A DNA stretch of 64,000 nt from Phenylobacterium glaciei (GCF_016772415.1 NZ_JAGSGD010000001.1:1823501-1887500), one strand, 5' to 3'. Numbered from the stretch's first letter, positions 53,354 through 61,732 are shown. Numbers and translations are program-made. Notes: a model not told the origin generated them from the letters alone.

Positions 53354-54376
53354 TCAGCCTTGAGCGCGGCGCCAGTCCGTCGGCGTTTTGCCGGTGATAT
53401 CGCGGAAGGCGCGATTGAATGGCGCGAGAGAGCTGAAGCCGACTTCGAAGGCGATGGTCGAAACCGCGACGCGAGCCTTGCCAGGGTCGGTTAGGGCCAC
53501 CTGCGCGGCGGCCACGCGGCGCTCGTTGAGGAACGCCGCAAAATTTCGATAGGCAAGGTCTTCATTGATCAGACGCCGTAGGTGGTGCTCGGCGACGCCG
53601 AGACGGCTCGCCAACCCGCCGATGCTTAGGCCTTCCTCGCGCCAGACCTCGTCCTTGTCCAGGGCGTCCATCAGGCGTTGCAGCAAGGGTTCATCGCGCG
53701 GGTTTACGCGACCGGGCGATCCTTTGGCTCCGGCGACCGCGAACAACTGGGGGTCATCACGAAGGAAGACCAGTCCGCTCCCGATACTGAGGCCAAAAAG
53801 GCTGGAGGCTGCCAGGAACGAGAGCGCCGTCGCCGGGCCAAGGTACAGTTCGGAAATCTGCACGGCGGCCAAGATCAGTGTGTACACCGCCGCCAGGCCG
53901 AGCAAAGGCCCACGCAGCCGCCGACGCGCTTCAACGAGATCGCCTCGCCAACCGCGCCAGATGACGGCCAGCACGTGTACCATCAAGGCCGCGCCGCCCA
54001 AGTTGTGCGCCAGCCAGAGGTCACGCGGCGTCGCGGAGTAGAACCGTGCGACAACGGCGATGCCGAGCAAGGCGAGAGCGGGAAGAAAACGCAGGGGGGT
54101 TAGTCGGCGATGATCGCCGAACAATTCCAACGCGAAAGCCCAAAACAGGCCGGCACCGGCAACCGAGAGCACCCAAGCGGTGCCGGAGATCAGGCCGAAG
54201 GCGCTCAGCGCGCCGGGGAACTGCGTAAGCGTGTGGCCCGCCGCAGCCAAGGAGAACAGCACACCCGTGATCCGCGCCGGCGAGAGGCCGCCTCCGCCAA
54301 TCCTGATCGCTGTCAGCAGGAAGACGCCGATGGCCGCCCCACGTACGAGCAGTTCTGCCGAATTCTGCACCTCCAC
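53354..54376 (-). CDS. AraC-family regulator with membrane-embedded N-terminal domain
   Basis: A 340-aa protein. The first two thirds contain about seven hydrophobic helices (for example AAIGVFLLTAIRI and LFGLSIGSGLVFL). The C-terminal third (about 235-338) is an AraC DNA-binding domain with two HTHs: IGGLASRLGVAEHHLRRLIN, then VSTIAFEVGFSSLAPFNRAF and the end TGKTPTDWRR. It is likely a membrane sensor that activates the adjacent hydroxylase operon (inference). GTG start at 54376 with GGGGAAG upstream. Confidence 0.88.
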   Translation of the reverse strand: MEVQNSAELLVRGAAIGVFLLTAIRIGGGGLSPARITGVLFSLAAAGHTLTQFPGALSAFGLISGTAWVLSVAGAGLFWAFALELFGDHRRLTPLRFLPALALLGIAVVARFYSATPRDLWLAHNLGGAALMVHVLAVIWRGWRGDLVEARRRLRGPLLGLAAVYTLILAAVQISELYLGPATALSFLAASSLFGLSIGSGLVFLRDDPQLFAVAGAKGSPGRVNPRDEPLLQRLMDALDKDEVWREEGLSIGGLASRLGVAEHHLRRLINEDLAYRNFAAFLNERRVAAAQVALTDPGKARVAVSTIAFEVGFSSLAPFNRAFRDITGKTPTDWRRAQG

Positions 54377-54545
54377 CCGCTTCCCCTACGGCCCACCGAT
54401 GGGGAAGGTACCATCGGTCAGTGACCTATGTGGAGCGACATTCCAAAACGCACGGCGCCCTGTCCGGAAAGCAGAGAGACCGAACATCCGCTCCGGGTCG
54501 ATTCTCACCGTTGGAGTCCGGGCCAATAAGCCGACGTTGGCATCC

Positions 54546-54572
54546 CGTTCCGAGAAGCCGACATTCGGAACG
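54546..54572. repeat. Inverted repeat in the gap before the terminase-like gene
   Basis: CGTTCCGA / TCGGAACG with an 11-base spacer. Two related short segments (AAGCCGACGTTGG and AAGCCGACATTCGG) lie within 54528-54568. It looks like an eroded interspersed element rather than an operator. Confidence 0.4.
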
Positions 54573-54629
54573 AGCGAGAAGGATGGTGGGCTCAACCGCT
54601 GGCGCCTCGGTCGCGCTCGAACTCCAGAC

Positions 54630-55412
54630 CTAGCGCCCGCCGGCCGGCTCCCGCGCCGCCTTGGCCTTCATCGCCTCGAAGCTCGGCCCCGCCACCAGCT
54701 GCAGAGTGTCCTGCGCGCGCGTCTCCCCAAAGATCTGGATATAGACGTCCTGGTCGAAGCCCTCGATCCCCTCCGGCTCGGTCTCGGCGTACTTCTTTGG
54801 CGACAGCCGCCCCACCTGCCAGCGGATCACGTCGAACTGCAGCCGCGCCACCCGTTCGGTCTCCGGGGCGGCGTGCCGGGCGATCTCCCAGGCCAGTTCG
54901 AACTTCACGTCGGCCTGGATTTCGCGGGCGCGGGCATAGTCCTGCCGGAAGTCGGCATGCTTGCGCAGCCACTTGTAGATGGTCTGCACCACCGGCATGT
55001 CGCGCGAGGCGCCGATGGACAGCAGGCTCTCGCCCTCGGCGAGGCGGCGGCAGATTTCCGCGGCGATCTCCTCGGTATAGCTGTCGGGACGGCCCCAGGG
55101 ATGTTTGCGCCGCCGCTTCTGGCGCAGCAGGGCGTCCTGGTCGGCCGCGATCTGGTTGCGCCGCGCGGTCGCCCGGGCGGCGCCATAGAGGTCGGCGAAC
55201 AGGGGATAGCGCAGCCGCCATTGATGCAGGGTCGCGGGGCTGGGCATGCCCTCTTCCTTGCAGATCTTGCGCAGGCTCTCGCCGGCCTCGATCCGCGCGC
55301 AGATGTCCGCGACCTGGTCGCGATCATAGCCGTCCCGCCGTTCGTCCTCCGGCAGACGTTCACTGAAACCGGCCAAGCTGGCTGTCTCCGAGGCAGTTGT
55401 GGAAGCCCGCAA
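54630..55412 (-). CDS. Orphan terminase small subunit-like protein with tandem DNA-binding domains
   Basis: A 260-aa protein carrying two copies of an Sf6/terminase-small-subunit-like helical domain. The first is about residues 33-80 (ICARIEAGESLRKICKEEG, then MPSPATLHQWRLRYPLFADL). The second is about 112-170 (ICRRLAEGESLLSIGASRD, then MPVVQTIYKWLRKHADFRQD and YARAREIQAD). Such domains recognise phage packaging sites, but no other phage gene is near. The C-terminal third is unique. The start is uncertain: TTG 55412, or TTG 55376 which has a better placed GGAG. A LexA-type box lies 27 bases upstream of 55412. It may be a domesticated DNA-binding protein (inference). Confidence 0.72.
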   Translation of the reverse strand: MRASTTASETASLAGFSERLPEDERRDGYDRDQVADICARIEAGESLRKICKEEGMPSPATLHQWRLRYPLFADLYGAARATARRNQIAADQDALLRQKRRRKHPWGRPDSYTEEIAAEICRRLAEGESLLSIGASRDMPVVQTIYKWLRKHADFRQDYARAREIQADVKFELAWEIARHAAPETERVARLQFDVIRWQVGRLSPKKYAETEPEGIEGFDQDVYIQIFGETRAQDTLQLVAGPSFEAMKAKAAREPAGGR

Positions 55413-55438
55413 CTATGCCACATCCTTCGTGTTCATGC

Positions 55439-55453
55439 GAACGAAACAAGAAC
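55439..55453. promoter_or_regulatory. LexA (SOS) operator GAAC-N7-GAAC
   Basis: GAAC GAAACAA GAAC differs from the box at 22683 by one spacer base. It lies 27 bases upstream of the terminase-like gene (minus strand) and 126 bases upstream of the 59-aa gene (plus strand). Orientation and distance relative to the minus-strand gene match the first box. Confidence 0.72.
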
Positions 55454-55578
55454 AAAATGGCGTCCTGCCCATGAAGGGGAAACCTGAACGCCAGCCAACG
55501 GCCCGCTTCCGCGAGCATTCAGGCGGGCGGGCGCTTCATGGCGGTCATCGCGGCGGATGTCGCAACAGAGGTGACGCC

Positions 55579-55758
55579 ATGCAAACCGAGGTTCCCGACA
55601 CCAACCCCGCCGAGGCCGACCTGCCGACGGCCGAAATGATCACCTACGCCCAGTTCCTCAGCGCCAAGGCGCGCCGCGATCTTCTGCGCGTGGCCTCTGG
55701 CGAGGCCCCGCCGCACGGCTATCCCTGGGCCTATCTCTTCCAGCCGCCCGAGACCTGA
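55579..55758 (+). CDS. Small hypothetical protein (59 aa)
   Basis: A short protein with an acidic N-terminus (TEVPDTNPAEADLPTAEM), a predicted helix (ITYAQFLSAKARRDLLRVA) and an aromatic tail (GYPWAYLFQPPE). AGAGGTGACG precedes the ATG at 55579. The open frame extends upstream to 55399, but that part is basic low-complexity with no Shine-Dalgarno. Function unknown; the next gene is a receiver-only response regulator. Confidence 0.6.
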   Translation: MQTEVPDTNPAEADLPTAEMITYAQFLSAKARRDLLRVASGEAPPHGYPWAYLFQPPET

Positions 55759-55805
55759 TTGCCAGCCGGCGAGGAACTTCCCCCGACCCCACAGGTTGCG
55801 TCTCC

Positions 55806-56162
55806 ATGGCTCCCTTAGTGCTCTTGGTTGAAGACGAAATCCTGGTCCGCCTCACCGCCGCCGTCGGACTCGAAGAAGCTGGATTCGCCGTCATCGAAGC
55901 CGACGACGCGGCCCAGGCTCTGGAAATTCTCTGCAGCCATGACGACATCTGCGCCGTCTTCACCGATGTGAACATGCCGGGCTCCCTTGACGGCATCGAC
56001 CTCGCCCAACTGGTCCACGACCGCTGGCCCGACGTCCGCATCCTGGTGACCACCGGCGGCGCGGATCTCTCGGGCGGCCTGCCCGACGGCAGTGAGTTCG
56101 TCGCCAAGCCCTACCACGCCGATCAGATCGTCACCTGCCTGCGGCGCGCCCTGGCGGCGTAG
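55806..56162 (+). CDS. Single-domain response regulator (CheY-like receiver)
   Basis: A 118-aa receiver domain with no output domain. Acidic pocket in LLVEDEILVR, phospho-acceptor Asp in CAVFTDVNMPGSLDGI (about 54), switch Thr in LVTTGG and conserved Lys in FVAKPYH. Receiver-only proteins act by docking to partners in phosphorelays. There is no adjacent histidine kinase, so its partner is unknown. Confidence 0.88.
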   Translation: MAPLVLLVEDEILVRLTAAVGLEEAGFAVIEADDAAQALEILCSHDDICAVFTDVNMPGSLDGIDLAQLVHDRWPDVRILVTTGGADLSGGLPDGSEFVAKPYHADQIVTCLRRALAA

Positions 56163-56231
56163 CTCGCGACGTCCACACCCCTTGACGCTGGTCCGCCCAC
56201 GGCGGACCTTCGGCGCAGGGAGAAGACGCCT

Positions 56232-56618
56232 TTGGACAAACAATTCGCGATCCAGTTCGCTGGATCCTTCGCGGCCGTGGCCCTGCTGGTGGCGCTGGCC
56301 GCCTGGGCCAAGATCGCCAAGCCGATGTCGCCGCTCAGCGACGCCCGCGCCCGGGCCCTGTTCGCCGACGAGTTCCCCGGCAAGGTCCTGGACGGCCTCT
56401 GGGTCGCCAATGATGGGCGAGGGGCGCTCGCCCGCTCTGGCGCCTCGGCCCTGGTGCTGTGCGAGGTGGGCGACGGCTATGCCGCCCGCCACATCCCCTG
56501 GGCCCAGGCCGTGGCCGCCAGCTTCCGCGACGGGGTGCTGAAGCTCGACCTGGCCGACATCGCCGCGCCCCGCGCCCGCCTGGCCTTCGACAGCTGGCCG
56601 CCGGCGGGAGCCGCCTGA
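56232..56618 (+). CDS. Small membrane-anchored protein preceding a sterol desaturase homologue
   Basis: A 128-aa protein with one N-terminal transmembrane helix (IQFAGSFAAVALLVALAAWA, about 7-26) and a periplasmic or cytoplasmic domain of mixed alpha/beta character. No known family recognised. TTG start at 56232 with GGGAGAAG upstream. Its stop overlaps the ATG of the desaturase-family gene (TGATG), so the two are translated together and probably work together. Confidence 0.68.
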   Translation: MDKQFAIQFAGSFAAVALLVALAAWAKIAKPMSPLSDARARALFADEFPGKVLDGLWVANDGRGALARSGASALVLCEVGDGYAARHIPWAQAVAASFRDGVLKLDLADIAAPRARLAFDSWPPAGAA

Positions 56619-57547
56619 TGGATCCTCTGCACGCGCCCTTCGATCCGGTCACCGTGGCGGTTCCGTTCTTCGTCCTCACCATCATCCTGGAAATCGCGCT
56701 CACCCGCTTCAAGGCGGTGAAGAGCCACTATGAGACCAAGGACACCATGGCCTCCCTGGCCATGGGCCTGGGCAGCAATGTCGCGGGTCTGCTGACCGGC
56801 GGCGTCGCGGTCGCCACCACGATCTGGGTCTGGAACCACCGCGTCTTCGACGTTCCCATGACCGCCATCTGGGCCTGGGTGGCGCTCTTCTTCCTGGAGG
56901 ACCTCACCTACTACTGGTTCCACCGGCTCAGCCACGAGCGGCGCTTCTGGTGGGCGGCCCACGTCAACCACCACTCCTCTCAGCACTACAACCTGTCGAC
57001 CGCCCTGCGGCAGACCTGGACCGGAGGCCTCGCCGCCACCTGGGCCCTTTGGCTGCCGCTGGCCTTCCTGGGCTTCCCGCCGGCCATGCTGGCCATCCAG
57101 AAGGGGGTCAGCCTCGTCTACCAGTTCTGGATCCACACAGAAGCTATCGGGCGGATGCCGAAATGGTTCGAGGCGGTGTTCAACACCCCCTCCCATCACC
57201 GCGTCCACCACGCCCGCAACCCGCGCTACCTCGACCGCAACTATGCCGGCATCCTGATCGTCTGGGACCGGATGTTCGGCACCTTCCAGCCGGAACTGGA
57301 CGAGGAGAAGCCACGCTACGGGATCGTCAAGAACCTCAGCAACTTCAACATTATCCGGGTGGCTTTTCACGAGTGGGGCGGCATCGCCAAGGACCTAGCC
57401 GGCTCGCGGTCGCTGCGCGAGGTGGGCGGCTACCTGTTCGGCCCCCCCGGCTGGAGCCCCGACGGCTCCCGCGAGACCTCGGCGACCTTGAAGGCCCAGT
57501 GGGAGGCGTCGCTTGAAAAGCCCAACAGGCCTGACGTCGCCGCCTAG
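56618..57547 (+). CDS. Sterol desaturase/fatty acid hydroxylase family protein
   Basis: A 309-aa membrane di-iron hydroxylase. Histidine boxes HRLSH (about 101-105), HVNHHSSQH (about 114-122) and HHRVHHARN (about 197-205). Transmembrane segments flank them. Distinct from the 266-aa homologue at 52442: longer, with a C-terminal extension, and coupled to a small membrane protein. It resembles alkylglycerol monooxygenase-type bacterial members; substrate unknown. The start overlaps the preceding stop. Confidence 0.88.
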   Translation: MDPLHAPFDPVTVAVPFFVLTIILEIALTRFKAVKSHYETKDTMASLAMGLGSNVAGLLTGGVAVATTIWVWNHRVFDVPMTAIWAWVALFFLEDLTYYWFHRLSHERRFWWAAHVNHHSSQHYNLSTALRQTWTGGLAATWALWLPLAFLGFPPAMLAIQKGVSLVYQFWIHTEAIGRMPKWFEAVFNTPSHHRVHHARNPRYLDRNYAGILIVWDRMFGTFQPELDEEKPRYGIVKNLSNFNIIRVAFHEWGGIAKDLAGSRSLREVGGYLFGPPGWSPDGSRETSATLKAQWEASLEKPNRPDVAA

Positions 57548-57708
57548 GAGGAGGTCTCCGGATGCGACGTCTGATTCTCGCGCTCCCAGCGGAAAGGTGC
57601 GTGGCCGCCAGGCGTGGACCTCCGATTAGACGGTCGGGCCCGATGAGCCTAAACTTTCGCTGTGATCAGCGCCGGGTCGGCGCGGCAAGGGCGAAACGGG
57701 GGTTTGCG

Positions 57709-58149
57709 ATGGTGACAAGAGATTCAACGCTTCCGGCCGTGGTGGCGGCCATGCTGGTGGCGCTTGGGGGGGCCGCGCCGGCCTCAGCGCAGCCTGCTGA
57801 CGACGCCTCTGTGTCGGCTTTGCGGGACGATTATCTTTGCCAGCTTAGGCTCGGCGGTTTCATCTCCTTGACCAAGCCGGACAACCATCCGAGCCAGGCG
57901 GATCTGAACCTGATGGATGAGGTCTACCAGATCGCCGACCGCGTCATTTATCACGGCGAGGTCATGGCCGAGCGTGTGGGGCCGGAGGCAGCCAAGCGCG
58001 TTCTCGACGACCTCCTGCCGGCCTGGTACGCGGGCCTTAAGCATGGTGATGGCCAGCCCGACAAGGCCGCCCTCTTGCGGGCGGATTTGAGCCCGGGTCT
58101 GCGGGCCTGTGTTGAGCGCGCCAGGACCCTGCCCCGCCGGCCGCAGTAG
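57709..58149 (+). CDS. Secreted hypothetical protein
   Basis: A 146-aa protein with a signal peptide cleaved near ASAQP and a helical mature part containing DDYLCQLRLGGFISLTKPDN and VLDDLLPAWYAGLKHG. Two Cys in the mature region could pair. The frame also opens at ATG 57562, which has a good GGAGG, but the added 49 residues hide the signal peptide; I prefer 57709 with GGGGG upstream. Function unknown. Confidence 0.65.
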   Translation: MVTRDSTLPAVVAAMLVALGGAAPASAQPADDASVSALRDDYLCQLRLGGFISLTKPDNHPSQADLNLMDEVYQIADRVIYHGEVMAERVGPEAAKRVLDDLLPAWYAGLKHGDGQPDKAALLRADLSPGLRACVERARTLPRRPQ

Positions 58150-58274
58150 AGGACGGCCGGTCTCCAGCCTGGTCGCCACCGCCAACGCGCCTCGCAGGGG
58201 ATCGGACTGCGCCTGCCGTCACTGGCGGGGCACGCACGCGCGCCTTTCTCGGGCCTGACGCTCGTTTCGCCCCC

Positions 58275-59237
58275 TCAGTCCCGCAGGAGGGGCAGGCTGA
58301 GCCCTGAAACCGGCCGCGCGCCGAGAATTTCGCGGCGGAATCGGAACAGTTCCGCAGGCCTGCCGCCAGTGTCGGTGTCCACCCGGCCCAGGCCCTCCAC
58401 CATGTCGGCGCGTTCCAGCGCCCGGCGGAAGTTCTGCTTGTGCAGCGGAACCCCGGCGATCGCCTCCACCGCCCTTTGCAGGAAGGACAGGGTGAAGGCC
58501 TCGGGCATCAGTTCAAACACCACCGGACGGTATTTCAGCTTGCCGCGCAGGCGCGACAGGGCCGTCGCCAAGATGCGCCTGTGGTCGGAGAACATTGGCT
58601 CGCCCATGGCCGCGGCCAGGGCGGGGGAGGGCGCGCGTTCGCCCCGGTCGCGGGCGGCTTCGGGCGCCAGGCCCGCCTCGTAGAGCAACTCATAGCGCTC
58701 CAGCACCCGCTCCTCGTTCCAAGGGGCGTCGTCCAAAGCAAACAGCAGGCGCGCGGCGGCGCGGCGGCGGGTGGATTCCGCGCCAGACGCGGCCTTGGCC
58801 CATTGCCGCAGGGCCGGCTCCAGCGCCGTCAGGGCCGCCGGACGACCTTCGCGCCAGTCCTCATAGGGAAAGAACCGGCTCCAGTCGGCCCAGACGGTGT
58901 CGGGGGCATGGGTCTCGACGGCCTGGGGGGTCAGGCCGAGATAGCCCACCGAGATGACCCGCGCCGCCCCGGTCCCGGCCCCCATGTCGGCCAGGGGGGC
59001 GTCGCGGCCCTTGTCGCCGAACGTGTAGAGCTGCTCGACATAGCCCAGGTCAAATCGCGTCTGTGCGGTCACGAAGGCGCGCAGGGCCAGCTCGAACGTC
59101 CGGTGGCCGTCGGGGTCGAAGGGGCCAAACGGCAGGCCCGCCTGCTGCCCCTGGGGCCGCACGGTCAGCACCACAGCCTGACCATCGCGGATGGCGACCA
59201 CCACGGCCGAGAGCCCGATGACAACGGCGCGGTCCAT
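58275..59237 (-). CDS. NrtR-like regulator: Nudix fold without Nudix box plus winged helix
   Basis: A 320-aa protein. The N-terminal Nudix-like domain (about 8-130, VVIGLSAVVVAIRDGQAVVL) lacks the catalytic Nudix Glu box; FDLGYVEQLYTFGDKGRD, typical of NrtR, is present. The C-terminal winged helix has FTLSFLQRAVEAIAGVPL and KQNFRRALERADMVEG. NrtR proteins sense ADP-ribose or related metabolites and control NAD synthesis genes. None is adjacent; it is the last gene of an HD hydrolase-phosphatase-regulator run. ATG 59237 lies just after the phosphatase stop. Confidence 0.8.
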   Translation of the reverse strand: MDRAVVIGLSAVVVAIRDGQAVVLTVRPQGQQAGLPFGPFDPDGHRTFELALRAFVTAQTRFDLGYVEQLYTFGDKGRDAPLADMGAGTGAARVISVGYLGLTPQAVETHAPDTVWADWSRFFPYEDWREGRPAALTALEPALRQWAKAASGAESTRRRAAARLLFALDDAPWNEERVLERYELLYEAGLAPEAARDRGERAPSPALAAAMGEPMFSDHRRILATALSRLRGKLKYRPVVFELMPEAFTLSFLQRAVEAIAGVPLHKQNFRRALERADMVEGLGRVDTDTGGRPAELFRFRREILGARPVSGLSLPLLRD

Positions 59238-59238
59238 C

Positions 59239-59754
59239 CTAATGACGGGCCGGGAAGTCGAAGGGCCGGGCCGCCTGATAGTCATAGTCGCCCATCGCCG
59301 CCACGGCGTCGGCCATCCGGCCGCGGCGGCCCAGGATGTCGTCGGCCAGGGCGATGATCCGCCGGTTGGGGGAGGCGTGGCGGGCGGCCCGGCGCATCAC
59401 CTGGGCCATCGCCCGCTCGTCGGCGTCCGGATTGTGCGCGCACGCCAGGACGAAGGCGCTGGCGGTGGAGCGGCTGATGCCCGCCCAGCAGTGGATCAGC
59501 ATCGGCGCGTCGCCCTGCCACGTCGTCCCGAAGGCCAGCAGGTCGTGGACCAGCTGCTCATCGGGGGGGATCATGCCGTCCATCGGCTCGGCGATGTCGT
59601 TGACCCCCAGGCGCAGGTGATTGGCGGCCTCGATCCCCGCGGGCGTGGCGATCATGCTGGCCGGGTCCAGCAGGGTGACCATGTGTGACGGCGCCCGGGC
59701 GGCGATCACGGCGGGAACCTCGGCCAGTCCGCAAATGATGAAGGTCACGCTCAC
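59239..59754 (-). CDS. Tyrosine/dual-specificity phosphatase-like protein
   Basis: A 171-aa protein with the Cys-phosphatase signature HCWAGISRSTAS (C-x5-R, Cys near residue 87) and an upstream general-acid candidate in NDIAEPMDG. It may dephosphorylate a protein or a small phosphorylated molecule. GTG start overlapping the HD-hydrolase stop (GTGA). Compact and cytoplasmic. Probably the second gene of a three-gene operon. Confidence 0.82.
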   Translation of the reverse strand: MSVTFIICGLAEVPAVIAARAPSHMVTLLDPASMIATPAGIEAANHLRLGVNDIAEPMDGMIPPDEQLVHDLLAFGTTWQGDAPMLIHCWAGISRSTASAFVLACAHNPDADERAMAQVMRRAARHASPNRRIIALADDILGRRGRMADAVAAMGDYDYQAARPFDFPARH

Positions 59755-60368
59755 TCCGCCTCAAGGGCCTGCGACAGCGCCTGGTAACGCTGAACGTAAC
59801 CTAGCTGCGCCTGCGCCGCCGACAACGGTTGGATGCGCAAGTCGTAGCCCTCCGGCGGGGCGTCGAAGAACTCGATCGACTCCGCCAGTGCGAACCCGGC
59901 CAGTTGGGTCGCCTCGAAGAAGGCGCAGGCCCGGTCGGCCCGCTTGATCAGCTTCTTCACCGCCGCCGGCACCTTCGCCGGCAATCCGAACCGCGTATGG
60001 ATCGCATGCTCCAGCCGCTCCTCGAACAGCTTGTAGTCATAGCCCAGCGCGGCTTTGAACGGACTGATCATGTCGCCTATGACGTACTCAGAGGCGTCGT
60101 GCAGCAGGGCCGCCAGCCGCCAGCGCGGCTCTAGGTCGGGCTGGATGTGGACGCAGATCTCTTCGACGACGACGGAATGCTGGGCCACCGAGAAGGCGTG
60201 CTCGCCGATCGTCTGGCCGTTCCAGCGCGCCACCCGGGCCAGGCCGTGGGCGATATCCTCGATCTCGATGTCCATCGGCGAAGGGTCCAACAGGTCCAAA
60301 CGTCGACCCGACAACATGCGTTGCCAGGCGCGAGGTTCTTTGTTGGCCTTATGGAGCCCTTTCCTCAC
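59751..60368 (-). CDS. YfbR-like HD-domain phosphohydrolase
   Basis: A 205-aa HD-superfamily protein resembling YfbR 5'-deoxynucleotidases. Metal ligands: His in GEHAFSVAQHS, the HD pair in LAALLHDASEYVIGD, and Asp in KRADRACAFFEA. It likely hydrolyses a nucleotide monophosphate. GTG start at 60368 with GAGGGG upstream; an ATG at 60317 is possible. First gene of the HD-phosphatase-NrtR-like unit, divergent from the universal stress protein gene. Confidence 0.83.
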   Translation of the reverse strand: MRKGLHKANKEPRAWQRMLSGRRLDLLDPSPMDIEIEDIAHGLARVARWNGQTIGEHAFSVAQHSVVVEEICVHIQPDLEPRWRLAALLHDASEYVIGDMISPFKAALGYDYKLFEERLEHAIHTRFGLPAKVPAAVKKLIKRADRACAFFEATQLAGFALAESIEFFDAPPEGYDLRIQPLSAAQAQLGYVQRYQALSQALEAE

Positions 60369-60412
60369 CGACGCGTTCCCCTCACACTCAAGCTCGTGAC
60401 CTGTACCAGGAC

Positions 60413-60426
60413 TTGAGAAAGATCAA
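60413..60426. promoter_or_regulatory. FNR/FixK-type box upstream of the universal stress gene
   Basis: TTGAGAAAGATCAA matches the TTGAT-N4-ATCAA consensus at nine of ten defined positions. Its centre is about 58 bases upstream of the Usp start, fitting a Crp/Fnr activator site and suggesting oxygen-limited expression. Confidence 0.6.
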
Positions 60427-60477
60427 TGTGCAGGTCCATCGTCGTCGTCACCGTGCATCAACGCCAAGGGGAAACAC

Positions 60478-61290
60478 ATGAGCTGGGCTAGAATCATGAC
60501 GCCGCTGTCCGGCGGCGAGGGCGACAAGGCCGCCGTGAAGGCCGCCGCCCTGCTGGCCGAGCCCTTCGGCGCCGAGCTTGCCTGTGTCTACACCCCCGCC
60601 GATGTCGCCGATGTGATGCCCTGGATGGGCGAGGGCTTCCTGGGCGGGGTGCAGTCCACCGCGCTGGAGTCCCTGAAGGAGGCCGCCGCGGCCGGCGAGG
60701 TCAAGGCGCGCGCCGCCGTCGACGCCTGCGGCTACGCCAAGGCCGCGTTCATTTCCCTGCAGACCCCGGTCTGGGCCGGGCTGTCGGCCGAGAGCCGGCT
60801 TTCCGACGTGGTGGTCTTCACCAACGATCCGCCGCGCGGCCGTGGCCCGCTGGCCGAAGCCTTTCAACAGATGGTGGCCGACGAGCAGCGCCCGGTGCTG
60901 ATCGCCCGCGAGGGCTTCAAGACCGGCGGCGTGATCGCCGTGGCCTGGGATGGCGGCAAGGAAGCCTCCCGCGCCGCGCGCCTGGCCATGCCGCTGTTGG
61001 AAAAGGCGTCCCGGGTGGTAATCCTGGCGGCCCCCAAGGCCAGCTCGCGCAGCTTTGATCCCACGCGCCTGCAGGCCTATTTCGCGGCCCGCAACATCGC
61101 CGCCGACATCGATATCCTGCCGGACTCCGGCGACGCCGCCCCCCTGCTGCTCTACGCCACAAAAAAGGCCGACGCCGACGTTCTGGTGGCCGGCGCCTTC
61201 GGACACCCGCGTCTGCAGGAGTTCATTTTCGGCGGCACCACCCGTTCGCTGCTGGCCGCTGACCAGCCGTCCCTGTTCCTCTCCCACTAA
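60478..61290 (+). CDS. Universal stress protein (tandem UspA domains)
   Basis: A 270-aa protein with two Usp-like halves. The first (about 1-135) begins SWARIMTPLSGGEGD. The second (about 155-270) has VIAVAWDGGKEASRAARLAM and near its end VAGAFGHPRLQEFIFGGTTR, a Gly-x2-Gly-like nucleotide-binding loop in degenerate form. Stress and hypoxia-linked role inferred from the family and the FNR-type box. GGGG precedes ATG 60478. A small gene follows after 17 bases. Confidence 0.87.
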   Translation: MSWARIMTPLSGGEGDKAAVKAAALLAEPFGAELACVYTPADVADVMPWMGEGFLGGVQSTALESLKEAAAAGEVKARAAVDACGYAKAAFISLQTPVWAGLSAESRLSDVVVFTNDPPRGRGPLAEAFQQMVADEQRPVLIAREGFKTGGVIAVAWDGGKEASRAARLAMPLLEKASRVVILAAPKASSRSFDPTRLQAYFAARNIAADIDILPDSGDAAPLLLYATKKADADVLVAGAFGHPRLQEFIFGGTTRSLLAADQPSLFLSH

Positions 61291-61307
61291 TCGAAAGCGT
61301 ATCTGCC

Positions 61308-61679
61308 ATGAGCCTCTCGCGCATCGTCATGCGGCTTGCCCGCAACCCCGGCACCGAGTTCGCCGGTGGCGACGACCACCGCGGCTATTCGCTGACCGCG
61401 CCGCTGACCGCTGACGGGCACATCGACGAGGCGGCCTACGCCAAGGCCAAGGCCGAATGCGTGGTGCGCCGGTTCCAGCCGGATGAGGACGCCACCGACG
61501 GCCGCCTGGCCAAGAAGGGCGCACGCTGGTTCTTCGACTATGACAGTGACGACACCGCCGACGACGAGCCGGTCCACCGCCTGGGCGAGCACCGCTTCGC
61601 CGTGGGCGAATATGTGACCGTCGCCGACGAGGACGGCCGCCCGCTGACCTACAAGGTGGTCGAGGTTCAGCCAGCCTAG
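61308..61679 (+). CDS. Small acidic hypothetical protein cotranscribed with Usp
   Basis: A 123-aa acidic protein with no signal peptide. Contains RLARNPGTEFAGGDDHRGYS near the start, a WFFDYDSDDTADDEPVHRLG segment and a beta-rich end (GEYVTVADEDGRPLTYKVVE). I recall similar proteins next to hypoxia-regulated genes in other alphaproteobacteria, but no biochemical role is known to me. It starts 17 bases after the Usp stop. Confidence 0.68.
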   Translation: MSLSRIVMRLARNPGTEFAGGDDHRGYSLTAPLTADGHIDEAAYAKAKAECVVRRFQPDEDATDGRLAKKGARWFFDYDSDDTADDEPVHRLGEHRFAVGEYVTVADEDGRPLTYKVVEVQPA

Positions 61680-61732
61680 AGCCTGATGGCTTCTCTCGAA
61701 GCCTGAATTGGGCTCTAAACTCTTGAATCTAA

